Assembly (NCBI GenBank): GCA_030607655.1
Contig: JAUWJN010000174.1
Coordinates: 1 to 6,135 of the forward strand
Source: a bacterium
GTDB taxonomy: Bacteria; Armatimonadota; Zipacnadia; Zipacnadales; Zipacnadaceae
DNA: 6,135 bases
Direction: 5' to 3'
Shown: piece by piece, positions 1-5,090 of the stretch
Position numbering within the stretch: position 1 is the stretch's first letter
Layout: every line of letters starts with the position of its first letter
Made by a program: the position numbers and the translations under genes
The notes under the pieces: model-generated
Told to the model about the DNA's origin: nothing
Database searches by the model: none
Seen by the model: the letters and a program-made list of their open reading frames with translations, nothing else

Positions 1-831
1 CTGCGGCAAATTGGCCAAGCGCGCATCATACGTTTGCAGCTCGGCGTTCAACTGGCGGAAGTCATTCAGCGGGTCGCGGCCTTCCACTGCGGCTACGTCC
101 AGTATGTGCACGATCAGGCGGGTGCGCTTGATATGACGCAGGAACCGGTCTCCCAAACCCGTACCCTGATGAGCGCCCTCAATCAGGCCCGGCATATCGG
201 CGACCACAAAGCTACGGCCTTCGTCCATACGGACCACTCCCAATATGGGTTGCAGAGTGGTGAAGGGGTAGGCGGCTATCTTGGACTCAGCGGCTGAGAT
301 TCTGGAAATAAGCGTAGATTTACCTACATTGGGGAAGCCGATGAGGCCCACATCGGCGATCAGGCGCAGTTCCAGCCGCAGCCGGTAAGTGTCGCCAGGG
401 AGGCCGCTTTCGGACAAGCGGGGGGCCTGGCGAGTAGCAGTGGCGAAGGCAGCATTGCCGCGCCCGCCTTGCCCGCCCCGGGCGGCAATCAATCTCTGCC
501 CCGCGCGGGTGAGGTCCGCCACCTGAGCCCCCTCCTCGGCATCATATACTACAGTGCCCGGGGGAACTGATATGATACAATCTTCTCCGCGTTTGCCTTG
601 CTGGTGTTTACCTTTCCCGTGCCCACCTGAAGTGGCACGGAAATCAGACTTGTACTTGAAATCCAGCAGCGTGGACAGATTGTGGTCAACGGCGATTATG
701 ACATTACCACCGTCGCCCCCATCACCGCCGTCAGGCCCACCGTGCGGCTGATACTTCTCCCGCCGGAAGCTGATGGCACCATCACCGCCGCGACCGCCAA
801 CAACTGTTATTTCCACTTCATCAATCAACAT
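1..831 (-). CDS. obg: GTPase Obg/CgtA, C-terminal part beyond the window
   Basis: Obg is a ribosome-associated GTPase acting in late 50S assembly and in stress and growth control. Reading the minus strand from ATG at 831 gives 277 residues without a stop before the window edge. The N-terminal glycine-rich Obg fold (about 1-158) shows SFRREKY at 21-27, the HGGPDGGDGGDGG run at 30-42 and GGQGGRGN at 119-126. The G domain follows with P-loop GFPNVGKST (165-173), switch I YPFTT (188-192) and DMPGLIEGA (212-220), then the family-typical GLGDRFLRH. The NKxD and SAxxG motifs and any C-terminal domain lie outside. The start MLIDE matches the usual family beginning. There is no clear Shine-Dalgarno before this ATG, unlike rplU and rpmA. 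It is the third gene of the rplU-rpmA-obg order, 81 bp after rpmA. Identity is certain; full length is unknown. Confidence 0.97.
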   Translation of the reverse strand, partial: MLIDEVEITVVGGRGGDGAISFRREKYQPHGGPDGGDGGDGGNVIIAVDHNLSTLLDFKYKSDFRATSGGHGKGKHQQGKRGEDCIISVPPGTVVYDAEEGAQVADLTRAGQRLIAARGGQGGRGNAAFATATRQAPRLSESGLPGDTYRLRLELRLIADVGLIGFPNVGKSTLISRISAAESKIAAYPFTTLQPILGVVRMDEGRSFVVADMPGLIEGAHQGTGLGDRFLRHIKRTRLIVHILDVAAVEGRDPLNDFRQLNAELQTYDARLANLPQ

Positions 832-854
832 TGTTTCAATTCTGGATAAATGAA

Positions 855-880
855 ATTGCCGACACCCCGGTGCCGGCAAT
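855..880 (-). terminator. Hairpin with short U-rich tail between rpmA and obg
   Basis: On the minus strand two 12-base arms, ATTGCCGGCACC and GGTGTCGGCAAT, face each other across two bases. In RNA they pair throughout with one G-U wobble, giving about an 11-bp stem with a 4-base loop. The sequence after the stem is TTCATTTAT, a broken U tract. This resembles a weak intrinsic terminator or attenuator after rpmA; because obg starts only 23 bp further on, it more likely reduces readthrough than ends the operon. The plus-strand reading has no T tract. The stem is directly visible; function is inferred. Confidence 0.5.
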
Positions 881-891
881 CGCCTCGCAAG

Positions 892-912
892 GCTTGAGAT
901 AGCAAGTCAAGC
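892..912 (-). other. Small hairpin immediately after the rpmA stop codon
   Basis: The arms GCTTGA and TCAAGC (6 bp, 9-base loop) begin directly after the rpmA TGA. A competing 4-bp stem, GCCT-TGCG-AGGC, overlaps the 3' arm on the minus-strand RNA. Together with the stronger stem at 855-880, the rpmA-obg gap holds little but structured RNA. It could protect the rpmA end or take part in attenuation, but short stems like this also arise by chance. Confidence 0.3.
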
Positions 913-1167
913 TCAGGTTGGCAGGACACTGACGCGGCGCTTGCCGCCGCGGCCAGTTCGGAATTCGACGTGGCCAGCGACCTTGGCGAAGAGCGTATCG
1001 TCACCGCCCCGACCTACATTGCGCCCGGGCTGGACTTTGGTGCCCCGTTGGCGGATGATAATAGTGCCAGCATTGACCACTTGACCGGCATAACGCTTGA
1101 CCCCCAGCCGTTTGGAACGACTATCACGGCCATTGCGTGAACTACCCATTCCTTTTTTGTGTGCCAT
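913..1167 (-). CDS. rpmA: 50S ribosomal protein L27
   Basis: L27 is a large-subunit protein whose flexible N-terminus reaches the peptidyl transferase centre. The 84-residue product has the family's usual length. It begins AHKKGMGSSRNGRDS, followed by RLGVKRYAGQ, the IIIRQRGTKVQPGRNVGRGGDDTLFA core (split here as IIIRQRGTK and GRNVGRGGDDTLFA) and a basic end GGKRRVSVLPT. There is no Firmicutes-type cleavable extension before AHKKG. The ATG at 1167 is supported by the homologous N-terminus and by a good ribosome binding site. It lies 33 bp downstream of rplU on the same strand and is surely co-transcribed with it. Confidence 0.98.
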   Translation of the reverse strand: MAHKKGMGSSRNGRDSRSKRLGVKRYAGQVVNAGTIIIRQRGTKVQPGRNVGRGGDDTLFAKVAGHVEFRTGRGGKRRVSVLPT

Positions 1168-1172
1168 ATCTA

Positions 1173-1181
1173 ATCACCTTT
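1173..1181 (-). promoter_or_regulatory. Ribosome binding site of rpmA
   Basis: AAAGGTGAT on the minus strand contains AGGTGAT, complementary to the 16S rRNA 3' end. The AGGTG core is about 7 bases before the rpmA ATG, which fixes that start. Confidence 0.75.
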
Positions 1182-1200
1182 AGTAATGCAAGCCAGCGGC

Positions 1201-1512
1201 TTACAGTGAGATTTCGTCAATACGGACAGCAGTAAACGCCTGGCGATGGCCGGCCTGGCGCTTATAATGCTTCTTGGGCTTGTACTTGAAGATGCGAATC
1301 TTACGCCCCCGGCCTTGCTGGACCACCGTGCCAGTCACCCGGGCCCCTGCCAGATAAGGAGTGCCCACCAGAATCTCCCCATTTTGCTGCGCAACCAGTA
1401 CCTGATCGAAGGTAACCTTCTCGCCTACCTCGGCAGGCAGCTTCTCCAGCTTTAACGTTTCATTCTCTTGGGCCTTATGCTGATGGCCGCCATTTTGGAA
1501 TATTGCATACAT
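1201..1512 (-). CDS. rplU: 50S ribosomal protein L21
   Basis: L21 is an early-assembly 50S protein that binds 23S rRNA. The 103-residue product has the standard length. Diagnostic features are the start MYAIFQNGGHQHK, the GEKVTFDQVL strand near residues 30-39, and the basic C-terminal signature KIRIFKYKPKKHYKRQAGHRQ, ending in FTAVRIDEISL. It is the first gene of the minus-strand operon: the promoter and a Shine-Dalgarno lie directly upstream, and rpmA follows after 33 bp. The 5' untranslated region predicted from the promoter is only about 27 bases, leaving no room for a long leader-type regulator. Confidence 0.98.
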   Translation of the reverse strand: MYAIFQNGGHQHKAQENETLKLEKLPAEVGEKVTFDQVLVAQQNGEILVGTPYLAGARVTGTVVQQGRGRKIRIFKYKPKKHYKRQAGHRQAFTAVRIDEISL

Positions 1513-1522
1513 TTATTGACAA

Positions 1523-1528
1523 TCCTTT
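1523..1528 (-). promoter_or_regulatory. Ribosome binding site of rplU
   Basis: AAAGGA on the minus strand sits 10 bases before the ATG at 1512, slightly longer than optimal spacing. It agrees with the start given by the conserved MYAIFQ N-terminus. Confidence 0.6.
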
Positions 1529-1545
1529 ACCATAACAGATATGCT

Positions 1546-1574
1546 ATTATACGATAGATCGTCGGTTAAGTCAA
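1546..1574 (-). promoter_or_regulatory. Sigma-70 type promoter of the rplU-rpmA-obg operon
   Basis: On the minus strand a -35 box TTGACT (1574-1569) is followed, after exactly 17 bases, by a perfect -10 box TATAAT (1551-1546). Expected transcription start is near 1538-1542, giving a leader of roughly 27 bases that contains the rplU ribosome binding site. It matches consensus at 11 of 12 positions, fitting the strong expression expected of ribosomal protein genes. Confidence 0.88.
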
Positions 1575-1620
1575 GGGCTTTGCCCAGGAGCCGGCCCGCC
1601 GCATCGTAACCAGGTGGAAC

Positions 1621-1650
1621 TTTACAGGTGCTTGTGGATGTTATCATAAA
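1621..1650 (+). promoter_or_regulatory. Weak candidate promoter for the HEAT-repeat gene
   Basis: TTTACA (5 of 6 to the -35 consensus) and CATAAA (4 of 6 to the -10 consensus) are 18 bases apart, about 93 bp before the GTG start. This is the best pair I see in the roughly 170 bp between the divergent rplU promoter and the gene. The match is modest and could be chance. The rest of 1575-1742 shows no clear structure beyond a tiny GGGC-TTT-GCCC stem. Confidence 0.3.
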
Positions 1651-1727
1651 TAGAAATATCGTCTGCTAGCCGTGGAGATAGCAAGTAGTCCCCAGGGGGC
1701 CAGACGCCAAGACCATCAGCAGTCAGT

Positions 1728-1734
1728 AGGAGGA
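1728..1734 (+). promoter_or_regulatory. Strong ribosome binding site deciding a GTG start
   Basis: AGGAGGA ends 8 bases before GTG at 1743. It is a near-perfect Shine-Dalgarno and identifies the non-ATG start of the HEAT-repeat protein, which otherwise has no nearby ATG before its membrane helix. Confidence 0.85.
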
Positions 1735-1742
1735 CGATCACA

Positions 1743-2627
1743 GTGAGTAAGAAGTCTTTAGCGTTGATAATACCGGTGGTGGCGGTTGTCTTGTTGGGAG
1801 CAATATTCATTAATAGCCAGCGGGAGGAGACAACACAACTGGAGCGAAGTATCCAGCACCTGGCCCCTTATGAGTTTCGTTCCACGCGTAGTTACGCAGC
1901 CGAGGTCCTGGGACAGATGGGACCGGCAGCTCAGCCGGCGGTCCCCGCGCTGCTTGAGGCTTTGCGAGATAAAGAAGGCATGGTTTGTCGGGCCGCGGCC
2001 AAGGCGTTGCCCAAGATCTCCTCGTCCCCAGAAGTCGTCTCCGCACTGATAGACTGCCTTGAAGATAGCGACTGTGTTGCGCCGACAACAGTACTAGAGT
2101 CGTTGCTCCTCATCGCCCCACTCGAGCAAGCACGGCCTGCTCTCATAGGGGCTTTAGAACATGAAAACGAGCAAGTCTGTAAGGCAGCGGCCGAGGCGTT
2201 GGGGGAGATCGGGCCGTTGCCCGGGGTCGTACCCGCATTAGTAGAGTGCCTCCAAGATAGCCAATGTCCCGCGCGCCAGGAGGCCGCGCACTCGCTAGGG
2301 CAAATTGGCGCACCAGCTCAGGAAGCAGTACCAGCCCTCCAAGCAGCCACCGAGGAGGAGGATCAGTTAGTGAGCCTTGCGGCGGCTAAGGCATTATGGC
2401 AGATTACCCAACAGCCGGAGCCAGCTCTAACGATGGCTATAGAAGTGCTCAAAGACGAGGGCTGCGGGAGCTTTCGCGACTGGGCGGTGGAGCTGGTTGC
2501 CGACATGGGCGCCGCCGCGCAGGAAGCAGTGCCCGTCTTAAGAGAAGTTCTTAGTGATGAGGAGTGCCCGTCGCGGGAAGCGATAGAGGAGGCTTTGCAG
2601 AAAATTGAGAGCGCGGCCCACAAATAG
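1743..2627 (+). CDS. Membrane-anchored HEAT-repeat protein with periodic cysteines
   Basis: The 294-residue product starts at GTG behind a strong AGGAGGA site. MSKK precedes one hydrophobic helix (about 5-23, LALIIPVVAVVLLGAIFI); with no lipobox cysteine it is probably an uncleaved anchor with the rest outside the cytoplasm. Residues about 46-294 are HEAT/PBS-lyase-like repeats of 32-34 residues, recognisable by motifs such as AAEVLGQMG, PAVPALLEAL and AAAKAL: seven repeats plus a half-repeat cap. Cysteines fall at 82, 105, 111, 146, 169, 175, 241 and 275, so three recur at 64-residue spacing. HEAT solenoids bind proteins and have no enzymatic activity by themselves; the partner is unknown. 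The gene is divergent from rplU and 63 bp upstream of hflX on the same strand, so co-transcription with hflX is plausible. I do not recognise it as a named family. Confidence 0.85.
   Translation: MSKKSLALIIPVVAVVLLGAIFINSQREETTQLERSIQHLAPYEFRSTRSYAAEVLGQMGPAAQPAVPALLEALRDKEGMVCRAAAKALPKISSSPEVVSALIDCLEDSDCVAPTTVLESLLLIAPLEQARPALIGALEHENEQVCKAAAEALGEIGPLPGVVPALVECLQDSQCPARQEAAHSLGQIGAPAQEAVPALQAATEEEDQLVSLAAAKALWQITQQPEPALTMAIEVLKDEGCGSFRDWAVELVADMGAAAQEAVPVLREVLSDEECPSREAIEEALQKIESAAHK
1878..2465 (+). repeat. Tandem two-HEAT units within the gene
   Basis: Three consecutive units (1878-2075, 2076-2267, 2268-2465; residues 46-111, 112-175, 176-241) each combine a proline/alanine-rich repeat with a second repeat ending in an acidic stretch and cysteine. 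The second halves of units one and two share 18 of 33 residues by my alignment. At DNA level 33 bases from 2043 match 25 of 33 bases from 2235. The third unit is more diverged and has lost two of the three cysteines. This points to duplication of a two-repeat module rather than of single repeats. Confidence 0.7.
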
Positions 2628-2690
2628 AGCACTACAACGCAGCATTGTCCTTAGACTACTTAGAACAACCCCCGCCGGCGTCATCTGCTA

Positions 2691-4073
2691 ATGAGTGAGA
2701 AACTGACGGAGACGGCCGAAGGAATCCCGCTTGAGCCGGAGCGCGTCATCTTGGTAGGAATTGAGGCGCTAGTCGGTGACAGTCGCCGCAGTATGCAAGA
2801 ACTGCTGGAGCTGGTTCGGGCGGCGGGGGCTTCCCCGACAGACATACTCACACAAAGGCGGCACAAACCCGATTCGCATACCTTTATTGGTAAGGGCAAA
2901 GTGGAGGAGTTAGCCGCCACGGTCGTGGAGTCAGACGTGGACATGGTGGTATTTGATGCCGAACTGAATCCCGCTCAGGTGAAGAATCTAGTAGATGGCC
3001 TCGGCTGCAAGGTGTTGGACCGCACTGAACTGATTCTGGACATCTTTGCCCAACATGCCCACAGCCGGGAAGGTAAGTTGCAGGTGGAATTGGCCCAACT
3101 GACCTATCTGTTACCTCGCCTGGTCGGGCGGGGCGTAATGATGTCGCGCATTGGCGGCGGGATGCGCGGGGGCATCGGCGTCCGCGGCCCGGGCGAGACT
3201 AAATTGGAGATGGACCGGCAGCGGCTGCGCACCCGCGTAGCACATTTGCAGCGCCAACTACAGAAGGTACGACGCCGGCGGGATACAGAACGCACTGCCC
3301 GACGCGAATCGGGACTGCCGGCCGCCAGTATCGTCGGCTACACCAACGCCGGGAAGTCCACACTGCTTAATGCTCTGGCCGGCTCCGAAGAAGTGGCCGC
3401 CCATGACCGGCTGTTTGAAACGCTGGATCCTACGGTGCGCCGTATAGATATGGGGGAAGGCGGCGAGTTGCTGGTCAGCGATACTGTGGGCTTCATCCGC
3501 GACCTGCCTACTCAGTTGATTGCTGCATTTCGCGCTACTCTTGAAGAGGTAGTGGAGGCTGACTTCATCATCGAGGTAATAGATGCCAGTGATTCGGAGG
3601 TCATTGGTCAGCACCAGGCCACCGAAGACATTCTGGGCACTCTGGAAGCCCTGGATAAGCCCCGAATAATTGTCTTGAACAAGTGGGACCTAGTTGCTGA
3701 CTCTGAGCAAGCCGAGGTCTTGCCGGCCAGATTTCCCCAGGCCCTCCCCCTATCAGCCCTTACCGGCGATGGGCTGGTTGGCCTCCAGGCCCAACTGCAA
3801 CAGCTAATCAGGCGGAAGCGAGTACCGGTTACCGTGCAATTGCCCTATGACCGCCTGGAGCTGCTGAAACTATTACATGCCCGTGGCCGGGTACTCACTG
3901 TCGAATACCAGCCAGACCATGTGCGGGCGGAGGTGGAGGTGGACCAGGCGACACTGGGGCGACTTCAGCCCTACATAGTAGAGGAGGACGGAATCATTAG
4001 CCTCACGGATAAGGTATCTCCTCCACCCCTACTATATCGTAACAGTCCAGCTCATCAGTCCACCGTAGCTTGA
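2691..4073 (+). CDS. hflX: Ribosome-splitting GTPase HflX
   Basis: HflX binds 50S subunits and splits stalled ribosomes in stress. The 460-residue product shows an N-terminal HflX domain (about 18-185) with HTFIGKGKVEEL (63-74) and RTELILDIFAQHA (111-123), then the glycine-rich GGGMRGGIGVRGPGETKLE (155-173), a basic helical linker (about 174-208) and the G domain: GYTNAGKST (216-224), LDPTVR (245-250), DTVGF (264-268), NKWD (330-333) and SALTGDG (355-361). All nucleotide-binding motifs are intact. ATG at 2691 is the first possible start after an in-frame TAG at 2661; no clear Shine-Dalgarno precedes it, so translation may depend on weak initiation or readthrough from the HEAT gene. It is somewhat longer than typical (E. 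coli about 426), partly from a C-terminal tail (about 437-460) that is antisense to the next gene. Confidence 0.97.
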   Translation: MSEKLTETAEGIPLEPERVILVGIEALVGDSRRSMQELLELVRAAGASPTDILTQRRHKPDSHTFIGKGKVEELAATVVESDVDMVVFDAELNPAQVKNLVDGLGCKVLDRTELILDIFAQHAHSREGKLQVELAQLTYLLPRLVGRGVMMSRIGGGMRGGIGVRGPGETKLEMDRQRLRTRVAHLQRQLQKVRRRRDTERTARRESGLPAASIVGYTNAGKSTLLNALAGSEEVAAHDRLFETLDPTVRRIDMGEGGELLVSDTVGFIRDLPTQLIAAFRATLEEVVEADFIIEVIDASDSEVIGQHQATEDILGTLEALDKPRIIVLNKWDLVADSEQAEVLPARFPQALPLSALTGDGLVGLQAQLQQLIRRKRVPVTVQLPYDRLELLKLLHARGRVLTVEYQPDHVRAEVEVDQATLGRLQPYIVEEDGIISLTDKVSPPPLLYRNSPAHQSTVA

Positions 4074-4773
4074 TGGCCCACATGAATTCCGACTGCGGAG
4101 GCCCTACCCATACGGTGGCTGTCTTCCAATCCGATGAGTGCTTGACCACCCGGGCCACCCAGTCAGGAGTATCGGCCAAGGCAGCCTCTTTAGCTACCTC
4201 TTCCCCCGGCTGGTAGATGTCGGGGACCTCCTCTTCTTCCTCCTGAGCTATCGGCCCCTCATCCATCAGTGCGTAATCCCCGGCAGCGTCATCCCATTCC
4301 ACCTCCAGCCAGGTAGTCCAATCGCCGTCGGAAGGGCCAATTGCGGCGTGGACCGTTCGCCAATCATCGACATGAGAGGTCACCTCGGCCACCCACCCCT
4401 CTCTGAGCGAACTGGCAAACGCTATCGCAGCCTCCTCACCGGGTTGAGCGGCGACTTCTTCACCCGAGGAACCCGCCTCCTCAATGGCCACGACCTCGGC
4501 AGGCACCTGGCCCCGCTGATGCGGTGCGAGTTCTTTGTTGTAGAACCGAAGCCCCACAAGTAGGCCAATCACGAGTAGGATGATGGCGATGCCACCGCCA
4601 ACGCCCAAGCCAATGAGCAGGCCCATCCGCGTGCGCTGCGGCGCGGGAGCCGCCAGGCAAGCGGAGCATACACCGGCTCTTTGGATAGCTTGTAAGCAAG
4701 CTTCACACAGGGGGCGATCGCAGGCTGGGCAGGAGCCGGCCGCTGGGGTAGATGGATGAAAAGCACATTTCAT
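4003..4773 (-). CDS. B-box-like zinc module, one membrane helix, duplicated Trp-rich domain
   Basis: The 256-residue product starts at ATG 4773; a TTG 18 bases upstream is in frame, but the AGGAGA Shine-Dalgarno lies inside that extension, so ATG is preferred. Residues 3-39 hold Cys3, His6, Cys15, Cys18, Cys23, Cys26, Cys36 and Cys39, a spacing typical of bacterial B-box-type zinc modules able to bind two zinc ions. A glycine-rich membrane helix follows (about 51-75). The remainder contains an acidic linker (EEEEE near 178-182) and two copies of a domain: 112-175 and 190-253. Topology is probably zinc module inside and duplicated domain outside, but the flanking charges do not settle this. 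The zinc module suggests protein interaction; no catalytic motif is visible and the C-terminal domain is unknown to me. The gene converges on hflX with a 71-bp overlap. It lies 317 bp downstream of the transporter gene on the same strand. Confidence 0.87.
   Translation of the reverse strand: MKCAFHPSTPAAGSCPACDRPLCEACLQAIQRAGVCSACLAAPAPQRTRMGLLIGLGVGGGIAIILLVIGLLVGLRFYNKELAPHQRGQVPAEVVAIEEAGSSGEEVAAQPGEEAAIAFASSLREGWVAEVTSHVDDWRTVHAAIGPSDGDWTTWLEVEWDDAAGDYALMDEGPIAQEEEEEVPDIYQPGEEVAKEAALADTPDWVARVVKHSSDWKTATVWVGPPQSEFMWAIKLRWTDELDCYDIVGVEEIPYP
4015..4440 (-). repeat. Duplicated domain in the zinc-module protein
   Basis: Copy one (residues 112-175, 4440-4249) and copy two (190-253, 4206-4015) align without gaps at a constant 78-residue offset. 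Matching residues include GEE (112/190), WVA (127/205), His134/212, DW (137/215), Thr140/218, GP (146/224), Trp160/238, Asp162/240, Tyr167/245 and Ile175/253. Overall identity is low (roughly a quarter), so the duplication is old and the shared residues are probably structural or functional. Confidence 0.8.
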
Positions 4774-4782
4774 AGTCGTTGA

Positions 4783-4788
4783 TCTCCT
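4783..4788 (-). promoter_or_regulatory. Ribosome binding site of the zinc-module gene
   Basis: AGGAGA, within TGAGGAGATC on the minus strand, is 9 bases before ATG 4773. It rejects the upstream TTG at 4791 as start, because that codon overlaps this site. Confidence 0.8.
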
Positions 4789-4853
4789 CAATTGAGTATC
4801 TGTTACGAGACTGTTGCAAAAGGTAATTGCGGGTGGCTGGCGAGAATAAATAG

Positions 4854-4885
4854 TTCGGCAGGCTCACCATCCCGAGCTTGCCGAG
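4854..4885. repeat. Internal hairpin of the MITE-like element
   Basis: TTCGGCAGGCTC and GAGCTTGCCGAG pair over 12 positions with two G-U wobbles when read as plus-strand RNA, around an 8-base loop. There is no T tract after it in either direction, so it is unlikely to be a terminator. Confidence 0.5.
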
Positions 4886-4925
4886 CGATTGTGTTGATTT
4901 GGTTGGGCAAAGCTAAACACATATC

Positions 4926-4941
4926 GGGGCAAGGGTGCCCC
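4926..4941. repeat. Short GC hairpin near the right end of the element
   Basis: GGGGCA-AGGG-TGCCCC forms a 6-bp stem with a 4-base loop, ten bases inside the right terminal repeat. Subterminal stems are common in elements of this kind; there is no poly-T tail. Confidence 0.4.
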
Positions 4942-4971
4942 TCCCACTAGTTTTGCAACAGTATCCGTTAC

Positions 4972-5090
4972 TCATCTGATGTGACGTTAAGTACATTTAT
5001 TGAGATAATATGCAATACCCGTGCCACTTGGCGGTAGGAATCGGACGAAGGAGCCGAATTTCTGTCTGCTTGCCATACCAGATGTCCTTG
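4972..5090. other. Intergenic remainder after the transporter gene
   Basis: These 119 bases separate the transporter stop from the MITE-like element. I see no gene, no convincing terminator for the transporter and no good promoter. A TCGG/CCGA 4-bp pair near 5041-5058 is too weak to call. Confidence 0.6.

Larger units (their letters stand above)
4810..4962. mobile_element. MITE-like element with 12-bp perfect terminal inverted repeats
   Basis: ACTGTTGCAAAA at 4810-4821 is perfectly inverted as TTTTGCAACAGT at 4951-4962, delimiting 153 bp. No reading frame of note lies inside, so it would be non-autonomous, moved by a transposase encoded elsewhere, or a decayed remnant. Two internal hairpins are present. 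Flanking GTTAC direct repeats (4802-4806, 4967-4971) support insertion; if they are the target duplication the element is 4807-4966. The left end is 37 bp upstream of the zinc-module start codon, so it may have altered that gene's promoter or separated it from the transporter gene. The insertion-sequence family cannot be named from the ends alone. Confidence 0.6.
4796..4971. repeat. Imperfect direct repeat flanking the MITE-like element
   Basis: GTATCTGTTAC at 4796-4806 and GTATCCGTTAC at 4961-4971 match at 10 of 11 positions. They bracket the inverted-repeat element and are the natural candidate for a target-site duplication; the invariant GTTAC alone would be a 5-bp duplication. The right copy overlaps the last two bases of the right terminal repeat, so the exact size is ambiguous. 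Confidence 0.5.

Noticed and set aside
1544..1557. Partial dyad CTAT...ATAG over the rplU -10 box as an operator
   Set aside because: The arms are only four bases and made of A/T-rich promoter sequence, too weak to propose a binding site.
896..1686. Direct repeat GAGATAGCAAGT at 896-907 and 1675-1686
   Set aside because: A single 12-base match is expected about once by chance in a window of this size, and the flanks do not match.
1622..1810. Minus-strand frame of 62 residues crossing the start of the HEAT gene
   Set aside because: It overlaps the strong ribosome binding site and start of the HEAT gene and has no ribosome binding site of its own; a short hydrophobic stretch is its only feature.
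3258..3614. Minus-strand frame of 118 residues inside hflX
   Set aside because: It is a shadow of the hflX G domain, which is intact and conserved on the other strand.
4138..4563. Plus-strand reading frame of 141 residues antisense to the zinc-module gene
   Set aside because: It lies wholly within a gene with clear domains, has no ribosome binding site and shows no recognisable protein features.
4774..4791. TTG start extending the zinc-module protein by six residues
   Set aside because: The extension consists of the Shine-Dalgarno sequence of the downstream ATG.
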